Shown: positions 8,382-16,871 of the stretch, piece after piece
Layout of the letters: the number at the start of each line of letters is the position of its first letter
Numbering within the stretch: the stretch's first letter is position 1
DNA from: JACTMI01 sp964618415
Lineage (GTDB): Bacteria; Acidobacteriota; Thermoanaerobaculia; Multivoradales; JAGPDF01
NCBI GenBank assembly: GCA_964618415.1
Contig: CAZUAT010000029.1
Coordinates: forward strand, 1 to 37,901
Length of the DNA: 37,901 nucleotides
Direction: 5' to 3'
Translations under genes and position numbers: made by a program
The notes under the pieces: generated by a model
Seen by the model: the letters and a program-made list of their open reading frames with translations, nothing else
Databases searched by the model: none
Told to the model about the DNA's origin: nothing

Positions 8382-10622
8382 TCAGTTCAGGTAACCGAGC
8401 GCCCGCAGCTCCGACTCCAGGGCGCCGTCGAGGTCGGTGGTCTCCTCGGCCAGCCGCCCGCCGCGAGTCAGCTCATCAGCGCGCAGCCTTGCGTCGAGCC
8501 AGGCGCGCCGGACCGGCAGATCGTGGAATCGGTTGACCAGCTCTCCCGGGTCGGCCGCGAGGTCGAACAGCTCGCGGCTGGTGCGGAAGCGAAAGACCTC
8601 GGGGTCGAGCCGGCGGATCAGCTTGTAGCCGCGGTCGTGCACCGCGGCGTAGATGTAGCCGAGCCGATCGAGGTGCGCGATCGAAAGCCGTTCGGCGAGC
8701 GGCAGACCGGCAAAGGCCGGCGTGAGGCTGCGTCCCGGCAGGCCGGCAGGTGCCGGCGCGCCGACCAGTTCGAGCAGGGTGGGCACGATGTCGATCTGCT
8801 CCACCGGCGTCGACACCCGCGTGCCGGCCGCCGCCCCCCGGGGCAGCTTCCAGATCAGCGGCACGCGCAGCTGCTCTTCGTAGAGCGTCCGCCCGTGCTC
8901 CACCTTGCCGTGCTCGAGAAACTCCTCGCCGTGATCGGAAACCAGCACGACGATCGTGTCGTCCCACAGGCCGCGCTCGACCAGCGCCGCCACCAGGGTG
9001 CCGAAGGCGGCATCGTTGAACGCGATCTCGGCGTCGTACAACCCGCGCAGCTGCTCGAGTGTTTCCGGGTCTGCGGCGACTCGACCGCGCTCGAGCGCCG
9101 CCAGCGTGGCGCGGTCGCCCAGGCGGGGATTGTCGAGCTGCGGCACGAACCGCTGCCGATCTTCGTCGGTCGGCAGATAGGGCGCGTGGGGGTCGACCGT
9201 GTGCAGGTAGAGCAGGAACGGTTGCCCGGGCTCGCCCGCGTCGAGGATCTTCAGGGCCTCCTGGGTCACACGATCTGCGCGGGTCTTGCCCCGCACGCCG
9301 TGGACGCGTCCCTCCAGATAGCGGAACACCTCGTTGCCCTGCGCGAACCCGAACGCTCCGGACGTGTTGACGTTGGTGGTGACGAAGCCGGTCCGATAGC
9401 CGAGCGGCGCGAGATGCTCGGCAAGGGTCGTGACCTCCTGCGGCAGCCGGCTGCGCCGCCCGCTGATCTGCATCGAGATCGGATGCAGGCCGGTGAGGAT
9501 CGCCGCCGCGGTCGGGCGTGTCCACGAACTGTGCGCCCGCGCGTGCTCGAACAGCACGCCGCTGCGCGCCAGCGCGTCGATGGCCGGCGAGGTCGGGCGC
9601 GGATAGCCGTAGGCGGACAGGTGATCGGCGCGCAGCGTGTCGATGAGATAGATCAGCACGTTGGGCCGGTTCGCCGGACCAGCCGCTGGCACTGCCGCCG
9701 CAACGGACGACGCCGGAGCAGCAGGCTGCGCCAGTCCGCGCACGCGGGGTCGCTCCAGGCGCAGGCCGCCGGCCGGGACCGAGCCGCCGGCCGGGATGGC
9801 ACGGATCGACAGGCGGCGGACGGCGCCCCAGTCAGCCGCTGCTCGCCCGGACGCCGCCGGGTTGCCGAGTCGCGCTCGCCCGCTGCCGCCGGCCCCGCCG
9901 CGGAACAGCAGCTCGTCCGGCTCGCCGTCCGTCTCCAGGACGACCTCGAGGCTGCCGGCACCCCCGCCATACGCCTGGATTCCGGACCAGCGCAGCTGAG
10001 CGCCGTCGATCGACTCGAGACTGAACTCCACCGCGCTGCGCCAGGGCAGCTCGATCGCGTCGGCGTTGGCGAGTGCAGCCGGAACACCTGCGCTCCCCAG
10101 CCGCGCGAACCGGAAGCGCCGCCAGGCAATCCCGGCGACCGGCCCGGTCGAGCCTGGCGGGTAGTCGAAATCGAGCACGTTCTCCCCGCTGCGCAGCGCT
10201 GCTGCAGGCAGGTCGAGCTCCACGGTGGTCTCCTCGGTCGGCAGCACGAACGAGCCAATCGGGTGACCGTTGACCGAGGCCTGCACCGTAGGAACGCTGC
10301 CGCCCGGCTCCGGGGCCGACCAGCCGGTTGCCGCCAGCCGCACCGGCCGCAGCGCGAGCAGGTCGAACACCAGCCGGCTGCGCTCGCCCAGTGCCCAGAC
10401 CCAGCCGCCCGCCTCCCCGCCGGCCGGACCCGGTGCACGCTCGTCACGGCCGAACCCCTCGTGCAGGCGCAGCCGCCCGGCCGGCGTCCCCACCTCGATC
10501 TCAGCGGTCTCGGTGCGCAGCTCAGCGGTCGGCAGCAGCCGAACCAGGTCGACCTCGCCCGGGTCGGGGCGACAGGCGAACAGGACGAGCAGGAGGGGCG
10601 GGAGAGCGCGGCGGCAGCGCAT
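8382..10622 (-). CDS. Alkaline-phosphatase-superfamily (sulfatase-like) lipoprotein with N-terminal beta domains
   Basis: Predicted 746-residue lipoprotein: a basic start, hydrophobic stretch and LFAC lipobox (Cys near residue 17). Residues about 25-315 are beta-rich, with jelly-roll-like segments such as ATGWSAPEPGG. The sulfatase-type domain starts near 320 with PNVLIYLIDTLRADHLSAYG, and metal ligands recur in VSDHGEEFLEHG. The nucleophile region reads SSWTRPTAAAILTG. Aligned to the sulfatase signature C/S-x-P-S-R, the nucleophile position is Thr368, so it should not depend on formylglycine. Thr nucleophiles are known in phospho-transfer relatives such as LtaS and EptA, so a transferase role is possible. 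It ends in ELRALGYLN, shared with the lipoprotein encoded at 12900-14576. The ATG shares one base with the upstream GT-C stop (TGATG). Substrate unknown. Confidence 0.85.
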   Translation of the reverse strand: MRCRRALPPLLLVLFACRPDPGEVDLVRLLPTAELRTETAEIEVGTPAGRLRLHEGFGRDERAPGPAGGEAGGWVWALGERSRLVFDLLALRPVRLAATGWSAPEPGGSVPTVQASVNGHPIGSFVLPTEETTVELDLPAAALRSGENVLDFDYPPGSTGPVAGIAWRRFRFARLGSAGVPAALANADAIELPWRSAVEFSLESIDGAQLRWSGIQAYGGGAGSLEVVLETDGEPDELLFRGGAGGSGRARLGNPAASGRAAADWGAVRRLSIRAIPAGGSVPAGGLRLERPRVRGLAQPAAPASSVAAAVPAAGPANRPNVLIYLIDTLRADHLSAYGYPRPTSPAIDALARSGVLFEHARAHSSWTRPTAAAILTGLHPISMQISGRRSRLPQEVTTLAEHLAPLGYRTGFVTTNVNTSGAFGFAQGNEVFRYLEGRVHGVRGKTRADRVTQEALKILDAGEPGQPFLLYLHTVDPHAPYLPTDEDRQRFVPQLDNPRLGDRATLAALERGRVAADPETLEQLRGLYDAEIAFNDAAFGTLVAALVERGLWDDTIVVLVSDHGEEFLEHGKVEHGRTLYEEQLRVPLIWKLPRGAAAGTRVSTPVEQIDIVPTLLELVGAPAPAGLPGRSLTPAFAGLPLAERLSIAHLDRLGYIYAAVHDRGYKLIRRLDPEVFRFRTSRELFDLAADPGELVNRFHDLPVRRAWLDARLRADELTRGGRLAEETTDLDGALESELRALGYLN

Positions 10623-12826
10623 CAGGGCTCGCCAGAGCGTATCTCGAACGCCGCAGCTTCCGGCGCGGCGAGCTCGACGTCGACGGCCGCCAGCGGCGCG
10701 CCGATCCGATCCCCGAACCAGAACAGATCTTCGATCAGCAGATCGACCTCGAGCCGGTACCGCCCGCTCCTCTGCGGCCAGTCCAGGTCGAACTCCACGA
10801 CCACCGGTCGGCCCGGGGGCACGCGGTGCGGCAGCGGGCTGCGCCCCTGCGTCGTGCCATCTCCGCCGTCGTGCGGCACCAGGCGCCAGCCGAGCTGGAC
10901 CGGGAGCACTCCCCCCGCCACCCACGGCCAGCGACCCGTGTTGCGCAGCTCGAGGCGCCCGTGGCCGTGCCCTCCCGCCGTTCCCTCGGACGGCAGCTCG
11001 GCCGCCACCAGCTCGCGGGCCGGACGCCCGGGCAGGCCGCCACGACCCAGGTAACGCACGCGGGCTCGCGTCAGCCTGCCGTCCGGTGACTCGATGGCGA
11101 GCCGGATCAGGCGGGCCCGTTGGGACGCGCCCGGCGCCCACCAGAACGGGTGCAGCCGCCACGCGGGCGCCAGCTGTGCCGTCACCATCCCGCCCGCCTG
11201 CCCGCCGGGACTCGCCTGCAGCTCGATCCGGCGCTCGCGGCGCCAGTCCCGTACCCGCAGCGTCGCCTGCGGGACGTCGGTAGTCACCAGCCACTGCGTC
11301 CGCCCGCCAGGCCGCGAGGTCACCAGTTCCAGTTCGGCCGCAGGCGCGTCCGAGCGCAGCTCGAAGCTGTGCGGCGCCACATCGGCGAACGGGTCGACGA
11401 AGCGGACGAAGTCCTCCGCCCAGTACCGGTCTCGTCGGCCGTCGATGTTGGACGCCGTCGATTCGTAGGGCAGCAGACGGAACAGCCCGGCGTGGGTGTG
11501 GCTCTGGCTGGTCGCCCGCGGGCCGGCGGTGCGCAGCGCCGACAGCAGGGCCGACCCGCCGACGAGCGCCGCACCCGCCGTTACGATCACCAGCGTCCGC
11601 GCCGACGGCAGGCGAGGCAGGGCCACCAGCAGACCGGCGAGGGCGGCGAGGATGTAGCGGTTGCCGGCGAACGCCTCGCCGCCGAAGTAATTGGCGGGCC
11701 ACCAGATCAGGTAGAAGAGCGCCAGGACTGCGAACGCGGCGAGTGCCGCGCGTCCGACCACGTCCCGACACCGCAGCAGGATCGCGAGCAGCACGCCGAC
11801 GAGCGGGAAATGCACCAGCAGTCCGGAGTGTCGGCCGAGGAAGAAGTAGCCGGCGGCATACAGGCTGGTGCGCGGCTGCCAGGCCGGGCGCAGGCCGAGG
11901 CTCGACGTCGCCAGCCGGCCGTCCGCGACGAACGGCCGCAGCTCCATCGAGCCCGCCTCCGGACCCGCTGCCGGCTCCCCGGGATACCCCGAGGCACTGT
12001 CGAAGGTGGCGCGGACCGCCTTGTACGGCTGGGCGGCGCCGCTCACCGCCGCGGTGAGCGCCAGTACGGCGCCCCAGCTCACCGCCAGGACCGCGACGAA
12101 GCCGGCCGCCCGGCGCCAGCGCCCGCACGCCGCCGCAACGAGCGCCGGCACGATGGCGACCGCGGCGTGCGGCTCGCGCAGCGAGACCAGCAGGCCGAGC
12201 AGCGTCGCGCCGAGCCACGGCGCTCCGGGCCAGGCGAGCAGGCGCTCAGCGCGCCCGGTCGGCGGGCGGGGCGCCGCCCGCTCGGCGGCCAGCGCCACGG
12301 CCAGGCCGCCGAGCGCCAACCCGACGACGAGCGCCTCCGACATCCGCCAGCCGACGGTCCCCACCACCGCCGAGGCCGCCGCGAAGATCAGCACCGTGCC
12401 GGTGGCGAGTGGCGGAGGACCGACGCGCGCCAGCAGCGCTCGCGCCACGGCCAGCCCCAGCCCCAGCACCAGCGCGTTGAAGGCGATCAGGCCGCGATCG
12501 CCGCCCAGCGCGAAAGCCGGCGCCGCGAGCAGCGGGTAGAGGATCGGCTTCGAGTAGCTCACCCCGCGCGCCGTGCGCTGCAGGATGACTGCACTGCCGC
12601 CGTCCCGCGCGCGCACCCGCGCCGCGTCGTCCGCTTCGAAAGTCAGATCCCGGTCGTGGACGAGACTTTCGATCATCGCCACGTAGGTGCCCTCGTCGCC
12701 GCGCAGCTCGCCGAGCGGCAGCCGGGTGGCGTCGATCGCCGCGACCAGCAGCAACCCGAGCAGCGCGATCAGCCACCAGCCGGCGGTCGGCGCGCGGTGC
12801 TGCTGTTGGAAGAGGGGGCGCGGCAC
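10622..12826 (-). CDS. GT-C-type membrane glycosyltransferase-like protein with C-terminal beta domains
   Basis: 734-residue polytopic membrane protein. After membrane segment 1 (about 17-32) comes RGDEGTYVAMIESLVHDRDL with the acidic pair D44-E45, matching the first-loop catalytic motif of GT-C enzymes, then VSYSKPILYPLLAAP. Roughly ten further hydrophobic segments run to about residue 410. The rest is probably extracytoplasmic: a beta-rich region (about 430-615) and a final module (about 619-734) with ELRNTGRWPW, RSPLPHRVPPGR and FWFGDRIGAPL. It resembles the protein encoded at 14618-16867 along its length, including the QSHT..F..P..E....RRD junction, so they are probable paralogs. The start is GTG at 12826, nine bases from a TAGACT -10 candidate, hence possibly leaderless. 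First gene of the leftward operon. Donor and acceptor unknown. Confidence 0.82.
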   Translation of the reverse strand: MPRPLFQQQHRAPTAGWWLIALLGLLLVAAIDATRLPLGELRGDEGTYVAMIESLVHDRDLTFEADDAARVRARDGGSAVILQRTARGVSYSKPILYPLLAAPAFALGGDRGLIAFNALVLGLGLAVARALLARVGPPPLATGTVLIFAAASAVVGTVGWRMSEALVVGLALGGLAVALAAERAAPRPPTGRAERLLAWPGAPWLGATLLGLLVSLREPHAAVAIVPALVAAACGRWRRAAGFVAVLAVSWGAVLALTAAVSGAAQPYKAVRATFDSASGYPGEPAAGPEAGSMELRPFVADGRLATSSLGLRPAWQPRTSLYAAGYFFLGRHSGLLVHFPLVGVLLAILLRCRDVVGRAALAAFAVLALFYLIWWPANYFGGEAFAGNRYILAALAGLLVALPRLPSARTLVIVTAGAALVGGSALLSALRTAGPRATSQSHTHAGLFRLLPYESTASNIDGRRDRYWAEDFVRFVDPFADVAPHSFELRSDAPAAELELVTSRPGGRTQWLVTTDVPQATLRVRDWRRERRIELQASPGGQAGGMVTAQLAPAWRLHPFWWAPGASQRARLIRLAIESPDGRLTRARVRYLGRGGLPGRPARELVAAELPSEGTAGGHGHGRLELRNTGRWPWVAGGVLPVQLGWRLVPHDGGDGTTQGRSPLPHRVPPGRPVVVEFDLDWPQRSGRYRLEVDLLIEDLFWFGDRIGAPLAAVDVELAAPEAAAFEIRSGEP

Positions 12827-12835
12827 GGAGCCGGA

Positions 12836-12841
12836 AGTCTA
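12836..12841 (-). promoter_or_regulatory. Candidate -10 element of the leftward glycan operon
   Basis: Minus-strand TAGACT, preceded by CGA, ends nine bases before the GTG of the GT-C gene at 12826. That spacing predicts transcription starting at or very near the start codon, and no Shine-Dalgarno sequence fits between them. The element overlaps one arm of the inverted repeat described separately. Confidence 0.5.
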
Positions 12842-12890
12842 TCGTCGCCGCCCGCAACGACCGCCGGGAGGGGACCGCGCCCGACGATAG
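12839..12890. repeat. 9-bp perfect inverted repeat in divergent promoter
   Basis: CTATCGTCG at 12839-12847 and its exact reverse complement CGACGATAG at 12882-12890 are separated by 34 bases inside the 73-base divergent intergenic region. Each arm overlaps the first bases of a -10 candidate, one per direction. The symmetry may reflect two copies of the same promoter element, or it may be an operator controlling both arms. Confidence 0.6.
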
Positions 12891-12893
12891 GAT
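12888..12893 (+). promoter_or_regulatory. Candidate -10 element of the rightward glycan operon
   Basis: TAGGAT preceded by CGA, six bases before the ATG at 12900. This is the spacing expected if transcription starts at the A of the start codon. I see no -35-like hexamer at 16-18 bases upstream. Confidence 0.5.
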
Positions 12894-12899
12894 CGCGGC

Positions 12900-14576
12900 A
12901 TGCCTCGGCCGTGCGCCGCACTGACCGCCGCTGCGCTGGCGCTGCTGATCGTCGCCGGGTGCACCCGCGAATCGAATCGAGCGCCCGCAGGGCGCGGTGA
13001 GCCGCCCGTCCGTCCGCGCCCGACCCGCGGCTACGTGCTGATCTCCATCGACACGCTGCGCGCCGATCGGATCGGCGCCTGGGGCTACGACCGGCCGACC
13101 ACACCGTTCCTCGATCGCCTGGCGGCCCGCGGCGCGCTGTTCGAGCGCGCCTGGTCCCCGATTCCGGCAACCCTGCCCGCGCACCTGTCGATCTTTACCG
13201 GCCTCTATCCGGGCCAGCACGACGTCGATCCGCCGTCCGGGGTGCTGTCGCCGGAGATCCCGACGCTGCCGGAACTGTTTCGCGCCGCCGGCTACCGGAC
13301 TGCCGGCCATGTCGAAGGCGGCTTCATGGCCGGCGGCTACGGCTTCTCCCGCGGCTTCGAGGAGTGGAGCGACGACGACTGGGCCGCCGACACCGACGTC
13401 GACCGCACCTTTGGCCGCGGCGTCGACTTCCTGCGACGGCTCGGTCCCGAGGAGCGATTCTTCCTCTTCCTGCACACCTACGCCGTGCATGACCCGTACG
13501 AGCCGGCCGCGGAGTACCTCGCGCCGCTGCGGGATGCCCCGCCGCCGGCCGGGGCTCCGCCGCCGACCGGCACGACGCTGGCGGCGTTCAACCGCGGCGA
13601 GCTCGACGTCGATGCAGCGACGGCAGCCTGGTACTCGGACCTCTACGACGCCTCGATCCGGCAGGTCGATGCGGCGCTCGAGCGGCTGTGGACCGCGATC
13701 GAGGATCTCGACCTCGCCGACGAGGTCACCCTGATCGTCACCTCGGACCACGGCGAGGAGTTCCTCGAGCACGGCCACCTGGCGCATGTCCAGCTCTATC
13801 CGGAGAGCCTGCACGTGCCTCTGCTGGTGGTTACTCCGGATCTCGAGACGCCGCGACGGATCCCGGCGCTCGTCCAGCTGGTCGATCTGCTGCCGACGCT
13901 GGTCGACCTGGCGGCTCTGGACCTGCCCGACCCGGTGGCAGGAGTGAATCTCACCCCCTGGCTCACCCGGCCCGACCTGCCGCTCGAGCGCGTCGGGTGG
14001 GCCGAAAACGACGTGCCGGGCGGCCGTGAGCGCAGCGTCCTCGCGCGGCGCGACGGAGCGACCTGGCAGCTCCTGCATGCAGCGCTCGACAGCGACGCGG
14101 ACGGGACCTGGGTCTCCCGCCGGGTGCAGTTCAGCGCGCCGGGCGGCCGGCTCGACTTTGACGCTCTCGCCTTCGGGAGCCCGCGGACGATCGAAGTGCG
14201 TGTCGACGACGTCCTGCACGATCGCCTCGATCTGGGGACCGACTGGTCGGCCCGTTCGCTCCAGATCCCCGGCAAGGGGCGGCGCCGAATCGAACTGGCA
14301 ACCCCCGACTGCGCGATCGCGTCGACGGTCGGCCCCTGGAACGACGACCGCTGCCTCTCCTTCAAGGTCCGCGGCCTGCCGCTCGACCGTATCGAGCTCT
14401 ACGATCTGGACTCCGACCCGCTGGCGCAGCGCGACCTGGTATCGACCGAATCGCGCCGGATGCGAGGGCTGATCAGCGAGCTCGAAGCCGTCGTCCACCG
14501 CCCCGTCGCCAAGGCCGGGCAGGCCGCGCTGACCGACGCGCAGGTGCGCCAGCTGCGCGCGCTCGGCTACCTCTGA
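12900..14576 (+). CDS. Alkaline-phosphatase-superfamily (sulfatase-like) lipoprotein
   Basis: 558-residue predicted lipoprotein; the signal ends in VAGC with the lipid-attachment Cys near residue 21. The catalytic domain begins near 41 with VLISIDTLRADRIGAWGYD and carries VTSDHGEEFLEHGH near residues 280-293. The nucleophile segment PIPATLPAHLSIFTG places Thr91 at the position of the sulfatase formylglycine Cys/Ser, so it is probably a phospho- or other ester hydrolase or transferase and not an FGly sulfatase. Residues of about 380-500 form a beta-rich insertion before the C-terminal YDLDSDPLAQRDL and the LRALGYL tail shared with the lipoprotein encoded at 8382-10622. It heads a plus-strand operon with a GT-C protein (41 bases downstream) and a flippase. 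A role in decorating exported glycan is inference. Confidence 0.85.
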   Translation: MPRPCAALTAAALALLIVAGCTRESNRAPAGRGEPPVRPRPTRGYVLISIDTLRADRIGAWGYDRPTTPFLDRLAARGALFERAWSPIPATLPAHLSIFTGLYPGQHDVDPPSGVLSPEIPTLPELFRAAGYRTAGHVEGGFMAGGYGFSRGFEEWSDDDWAADTDVDRTFGRGVDFLRRLGPEERFFLFLHTYAVHDPYEPAAEYLAPLRDAPPPAGAPPPTGTTLAAFNRGELDVDAATAAWYSDLYDASIRQVDAALERLWTAIEDLDLADEVTLIVTSDHGEEFLEHGHLAHVQLYPESLHVPLLVVTPDLETPRRIPALVQLVDLLPTLVDLAALDLPDPVAGVNLTPWLTRPDLPLERVGWAENDVPGGRERSVLARRDGATWQLLHAALDSDADGTWVSRRVQFSAPGGRLDFDALAFGSPRTIEVRVDDVLHDRLDLGTDWSARSLQIPGKGRRRIELATPDCAIASTVGPWNDDRCLSFKVRGLPLDRIELYDLDSDPLAQRDLVSTESRRMRGLISELEAVVHRPVAKAGQAALTDAQVRQLRALGYL

Positions 14577-14604
14577 GCGGGCCCGAGCCCGCGTCAGCGC
14601 GGGA

Positions 14605-14610
14605 TATCAT
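14605..14610 (+). promoter_or_regulatory. Candidate -10 element before the rightward GT-C gene
   Basis: TATCAT, preceded by GGA, ends seven bases before the ATG at 14618, again the leaderless spacing. It lies in the 41-base gap after the sulfatase-like gene and may be an internal promoter. Confidence 0.45.
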
Positions 14611-14617
14611 CGCGCGG

Positions 14618-16867
14618 ATGTCTTCGACGACACGCCTGACGTGGGTGGCAGCCACGCTGTTTCTCTTCGTCTTCCCGCTGACCATCCACAAGCCGGGCAT
14701 GCCCGGCACGATCAAGGCCGACGAAGGGGCCTATTACCTGATGGCCCGGTCGCTCGCCGAGGACGGCGATCTGCTGTGCGAGGCGAAAGACGTCGCGCGC
14801 CTCGGAGCCGAGTTTCCGTACCTGCCGGCCGAGAACGTCATCCTGATGACCGACGACGGCTGGCAGACGGCTCACTTCGGCAAGCCCTACTTCTATTCGC
14901 TGCTCGCGGCACCGTTCGCCTTCCTGTTCCACGCCAACGGCATGGTCGCCTTCAACATGCTGCTGCTGATGGGCATGGTCGGTCTCGGGGCGCTCTACCT
15001 GGCGCGCTGGAACCCGGACGGGGTTGCGCTGCTGTTCTCTGCCGGCTTCTTCCTGCTCTCGAACACCTGGGCGTACGTGTTCTGGATGCACACCGAAATT
15101 TTCAACATGTTCGCCGCGACCGCGTGCCTCTACCTCGCATTCGTGCCGCCGCCGGACGCCCTCGGGGCTGCCCGCGGATGGCGACGAGTCTGGGCCCGCC
15201 TGCGTCGCGCCGACGCGCGCGCCTGGCTGTCCGGGGCGGCCATCGTCCTGGCGGCATACAACAAGCCCCAGCTGGCTGCGCTCGGGCTGCCGGCCTGGTG
15301 GCTGTTTGCGCGCCGCGACGGCTGGCGCGGGGCGGCGCGGTGGGCCGCCGGCGGCGCGGTTGCGATGCTGCTGCTGTGCGCCGGCTCGATCGCCCTGACC
15401 GGTCACGCCTCCGCGTACCTGGGCGGCGAGCGGGCCGGCTTCAAGATCAGCGACTTCACCAAGGTTCCGTTCACGCCCGCAGAGCCGGTGGCCCCTTCCG
15501 GGAACGCAGCCGACGGGCCCGCCGTCGCACCCGCGACCGAGCGGCCGCAGAACACCTGGTGGTGGATCTTCCGCACCCCGCCGCTCGAACAGCGCACGCT
15601 CACCAACTTCGGCCTCTTCTTCGTCGGCCGCCACACGGGGCTGTTCCTCTACGCGCCGTTCGTGCTGGTGGCCCTCCTGCTGTTCCTGGTCCACGGCCGC
15701 CGGTCGACGGAGCGCTGGCTGGTGCTGCTCTCGGCGGCCCTCGTGGCGCTGTCGTTCCTGCTCTGGATTCCGTTCAACTGGCACGGTGGCGGTGGCTTCG
15801 TGGGCAACCGCTACTTCGTCAACGCCCTGCCGGTCTTCCTCTTCCTCGTCACCCGGATCCAGCCGGTCTGGAGCGTCGTCGCTGCCTGGGCGCTCGGCGG
15901 CCTGCTGATCGGCGACATCTTCTTCACGCCGTACGGGGCGATGGTGCCGCAGCCGACTCTGCAGTCGCACACGCGCAACGAGCCGTTCACCCGCTTCCCG
16001 CTCGAGCTCACCCTCGGCCGGCAGGTGCCCGGCTACCGCGGCGCCGGCTCCGACGGAGTCTGGTTCACCGGCCGCCGCGACCAGTTCCTGCCGCACCTCG
16101 ACGGCATGTGGATCCACGGCGGCCAGCCGGTGGAGATCTGGGCGCGCTCGCGCAAGCCTCTGTCCCGCCCGGTGTTTCGCGTCGAGAGTCCGCGTACTCC
16201 GAACCGCGTGACGCTGCGCATGGGCGACTCGGTGCGCGAGCTGCGGTTCGACTCGACCGAGCCGGGCGCCAACGCCACCCGAGTCACGCTCGAGCCGACG
16301 CCCCCCACTCCGCGGGAGGTCGACGCCAACGGCGAGCCGGTCGAGATGTACTACTACCGCATGGTGGTCGAGTCGGCCGAGATGCGAATCCGGCCCTGGG
16401 AGGAGGCTCCCAACCGCGACGAGCCGAGCGGCTTCCTGGTCGGCGTGATCCTCACCTACCTCGGCACCGAGGCCGATCTCGCGGTCGACATCTTCCGCGC
16501 CGACTGGGCCGAGGCTCCGGTGCCCGAGACGATGCCCGCCGGTTCGACGCTGTCGGTGCCGGTGCGGGTGGTGAACGTCAGCGACTCGAACTGGCCGTCG
16601 GGCGGGCCGACCCGGGTCTCGCTCTCCTACCACTGGCTCGACGCCGAGGGGCGCCTGGTGATCGGCGACGGAGCGCGATCGGCGCTGCCGCGCGACCTGC
16701 CGGCGGGACGGGCGGCGCAGGTCGAACTCGAGATCCAGACCCCCGCTGAGGCGGGCAACTACCAGCTGCGGCTCAACCCGGTGCGCGAGCAGGTGGCCTG
16801 GTTCTCGGACCGCCATCTCGAGTCGGCGCCGACCTTCCCGGTCCGCATCGTGCCGCGCGGGGAGTGA
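14618..16867 (+). CDS. GT-C-type membrane glycosyltransferase-like protein with C-terminal beta domains
   Basis: 749 residues. After membrane segment 1 comes TIKADEGAYYLMARSLAEDG with the acidic pair D35-E36, then FGKPYFYSLLAAPFAF, the same arrangement as the protein encoded at 10622-12826. About ten more hydrophobic segments follow to near residue 435. The C-terminal third is probably extracytoplasmic and has two beta-rich parts. The last one (about 640-749) shows VRVVNVSDSNWPSGG, RSALPRDLPAGRA, GNYQLRLNP and VAWFSDRHLES, which match the end modules of the 10622-12826 protein and of the 7111-8328 methyltransferase. It is followed after four bases by the flippase gene. Best reading: polyprenyl-phosphate-sugar-dependent transferase acting on a surface glycan. 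Substrate unknown. Confidence 0.82.
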   Translation: MSSTTRLTWVAATLFLFVFPLTIHKPGMPGTIKADEGAYYLMARSLAEDGDLLCEAKDVARLGAEFPYLPAENVILMTDDGWQTAHFGKPYFYSLLAAPFAFLFHANGMVAFNMLLLMGMVGLGALYLARWNPDGVALLFSAGFFLLSNTWAYVFWMHTEIFNMFAATACLYLAFVPPPDALGAARGWRRVWARLRRADARAWLSGAAIVLAAYNKPQLAALGLPAWWLFARRDGWRGAARWAAGGAVAMLLLCAGSIALTGHASAYLGGERAGFKISDFTKVPFTPAEPVAPSGNAADGPAVAPATERPQNTWWWIFRTPPLEQRTLTNFGLFFVGRHTGLFLYAPFVLVALLLFLVHGRRSTERWLVLLSAALVALSFLLWIPFNWHGGGGFVGNRYFVNALPVFLFLVTRIQPVWSVVAAWALGGLLIGDIFFTPYGAMVPQPTLQSHTRNEPFTRFPLELTLGRQVPGYRGAGSDGVWFTGRRDQFLPHLDGMWIHGGQPVEIWARSRKPLSRPVFRVESPRTPNRVTLRMGDSVRELRFDSTEPGANATRVTLEPTPPTPREVDANGEPVEMYYYRMVVESAEMRIRPWEEAPNRDEPSGFLVGVILTYLGTEADLAVDIFRADWAEAPVPETMPAGSTLSVPVRVVNVSDSNWPSGGPTRVSLSYHWLDAEGRLVIGDGARSALPRDLPAGRAAQVELEIQTPAEAGNYQLRLNPVREQVAWFSDRHLESAPTFPVRIVPRGE

Positions 16868-16871
16868 TCCC

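Noticed and set aside
12246..14498. 750-codon minus-strand open frame crossing the divergent promoter
   Set aside because: It spans the antisense of the lipoprotein gene and a wrong frame of the GT-C gene, with no conserved motif.
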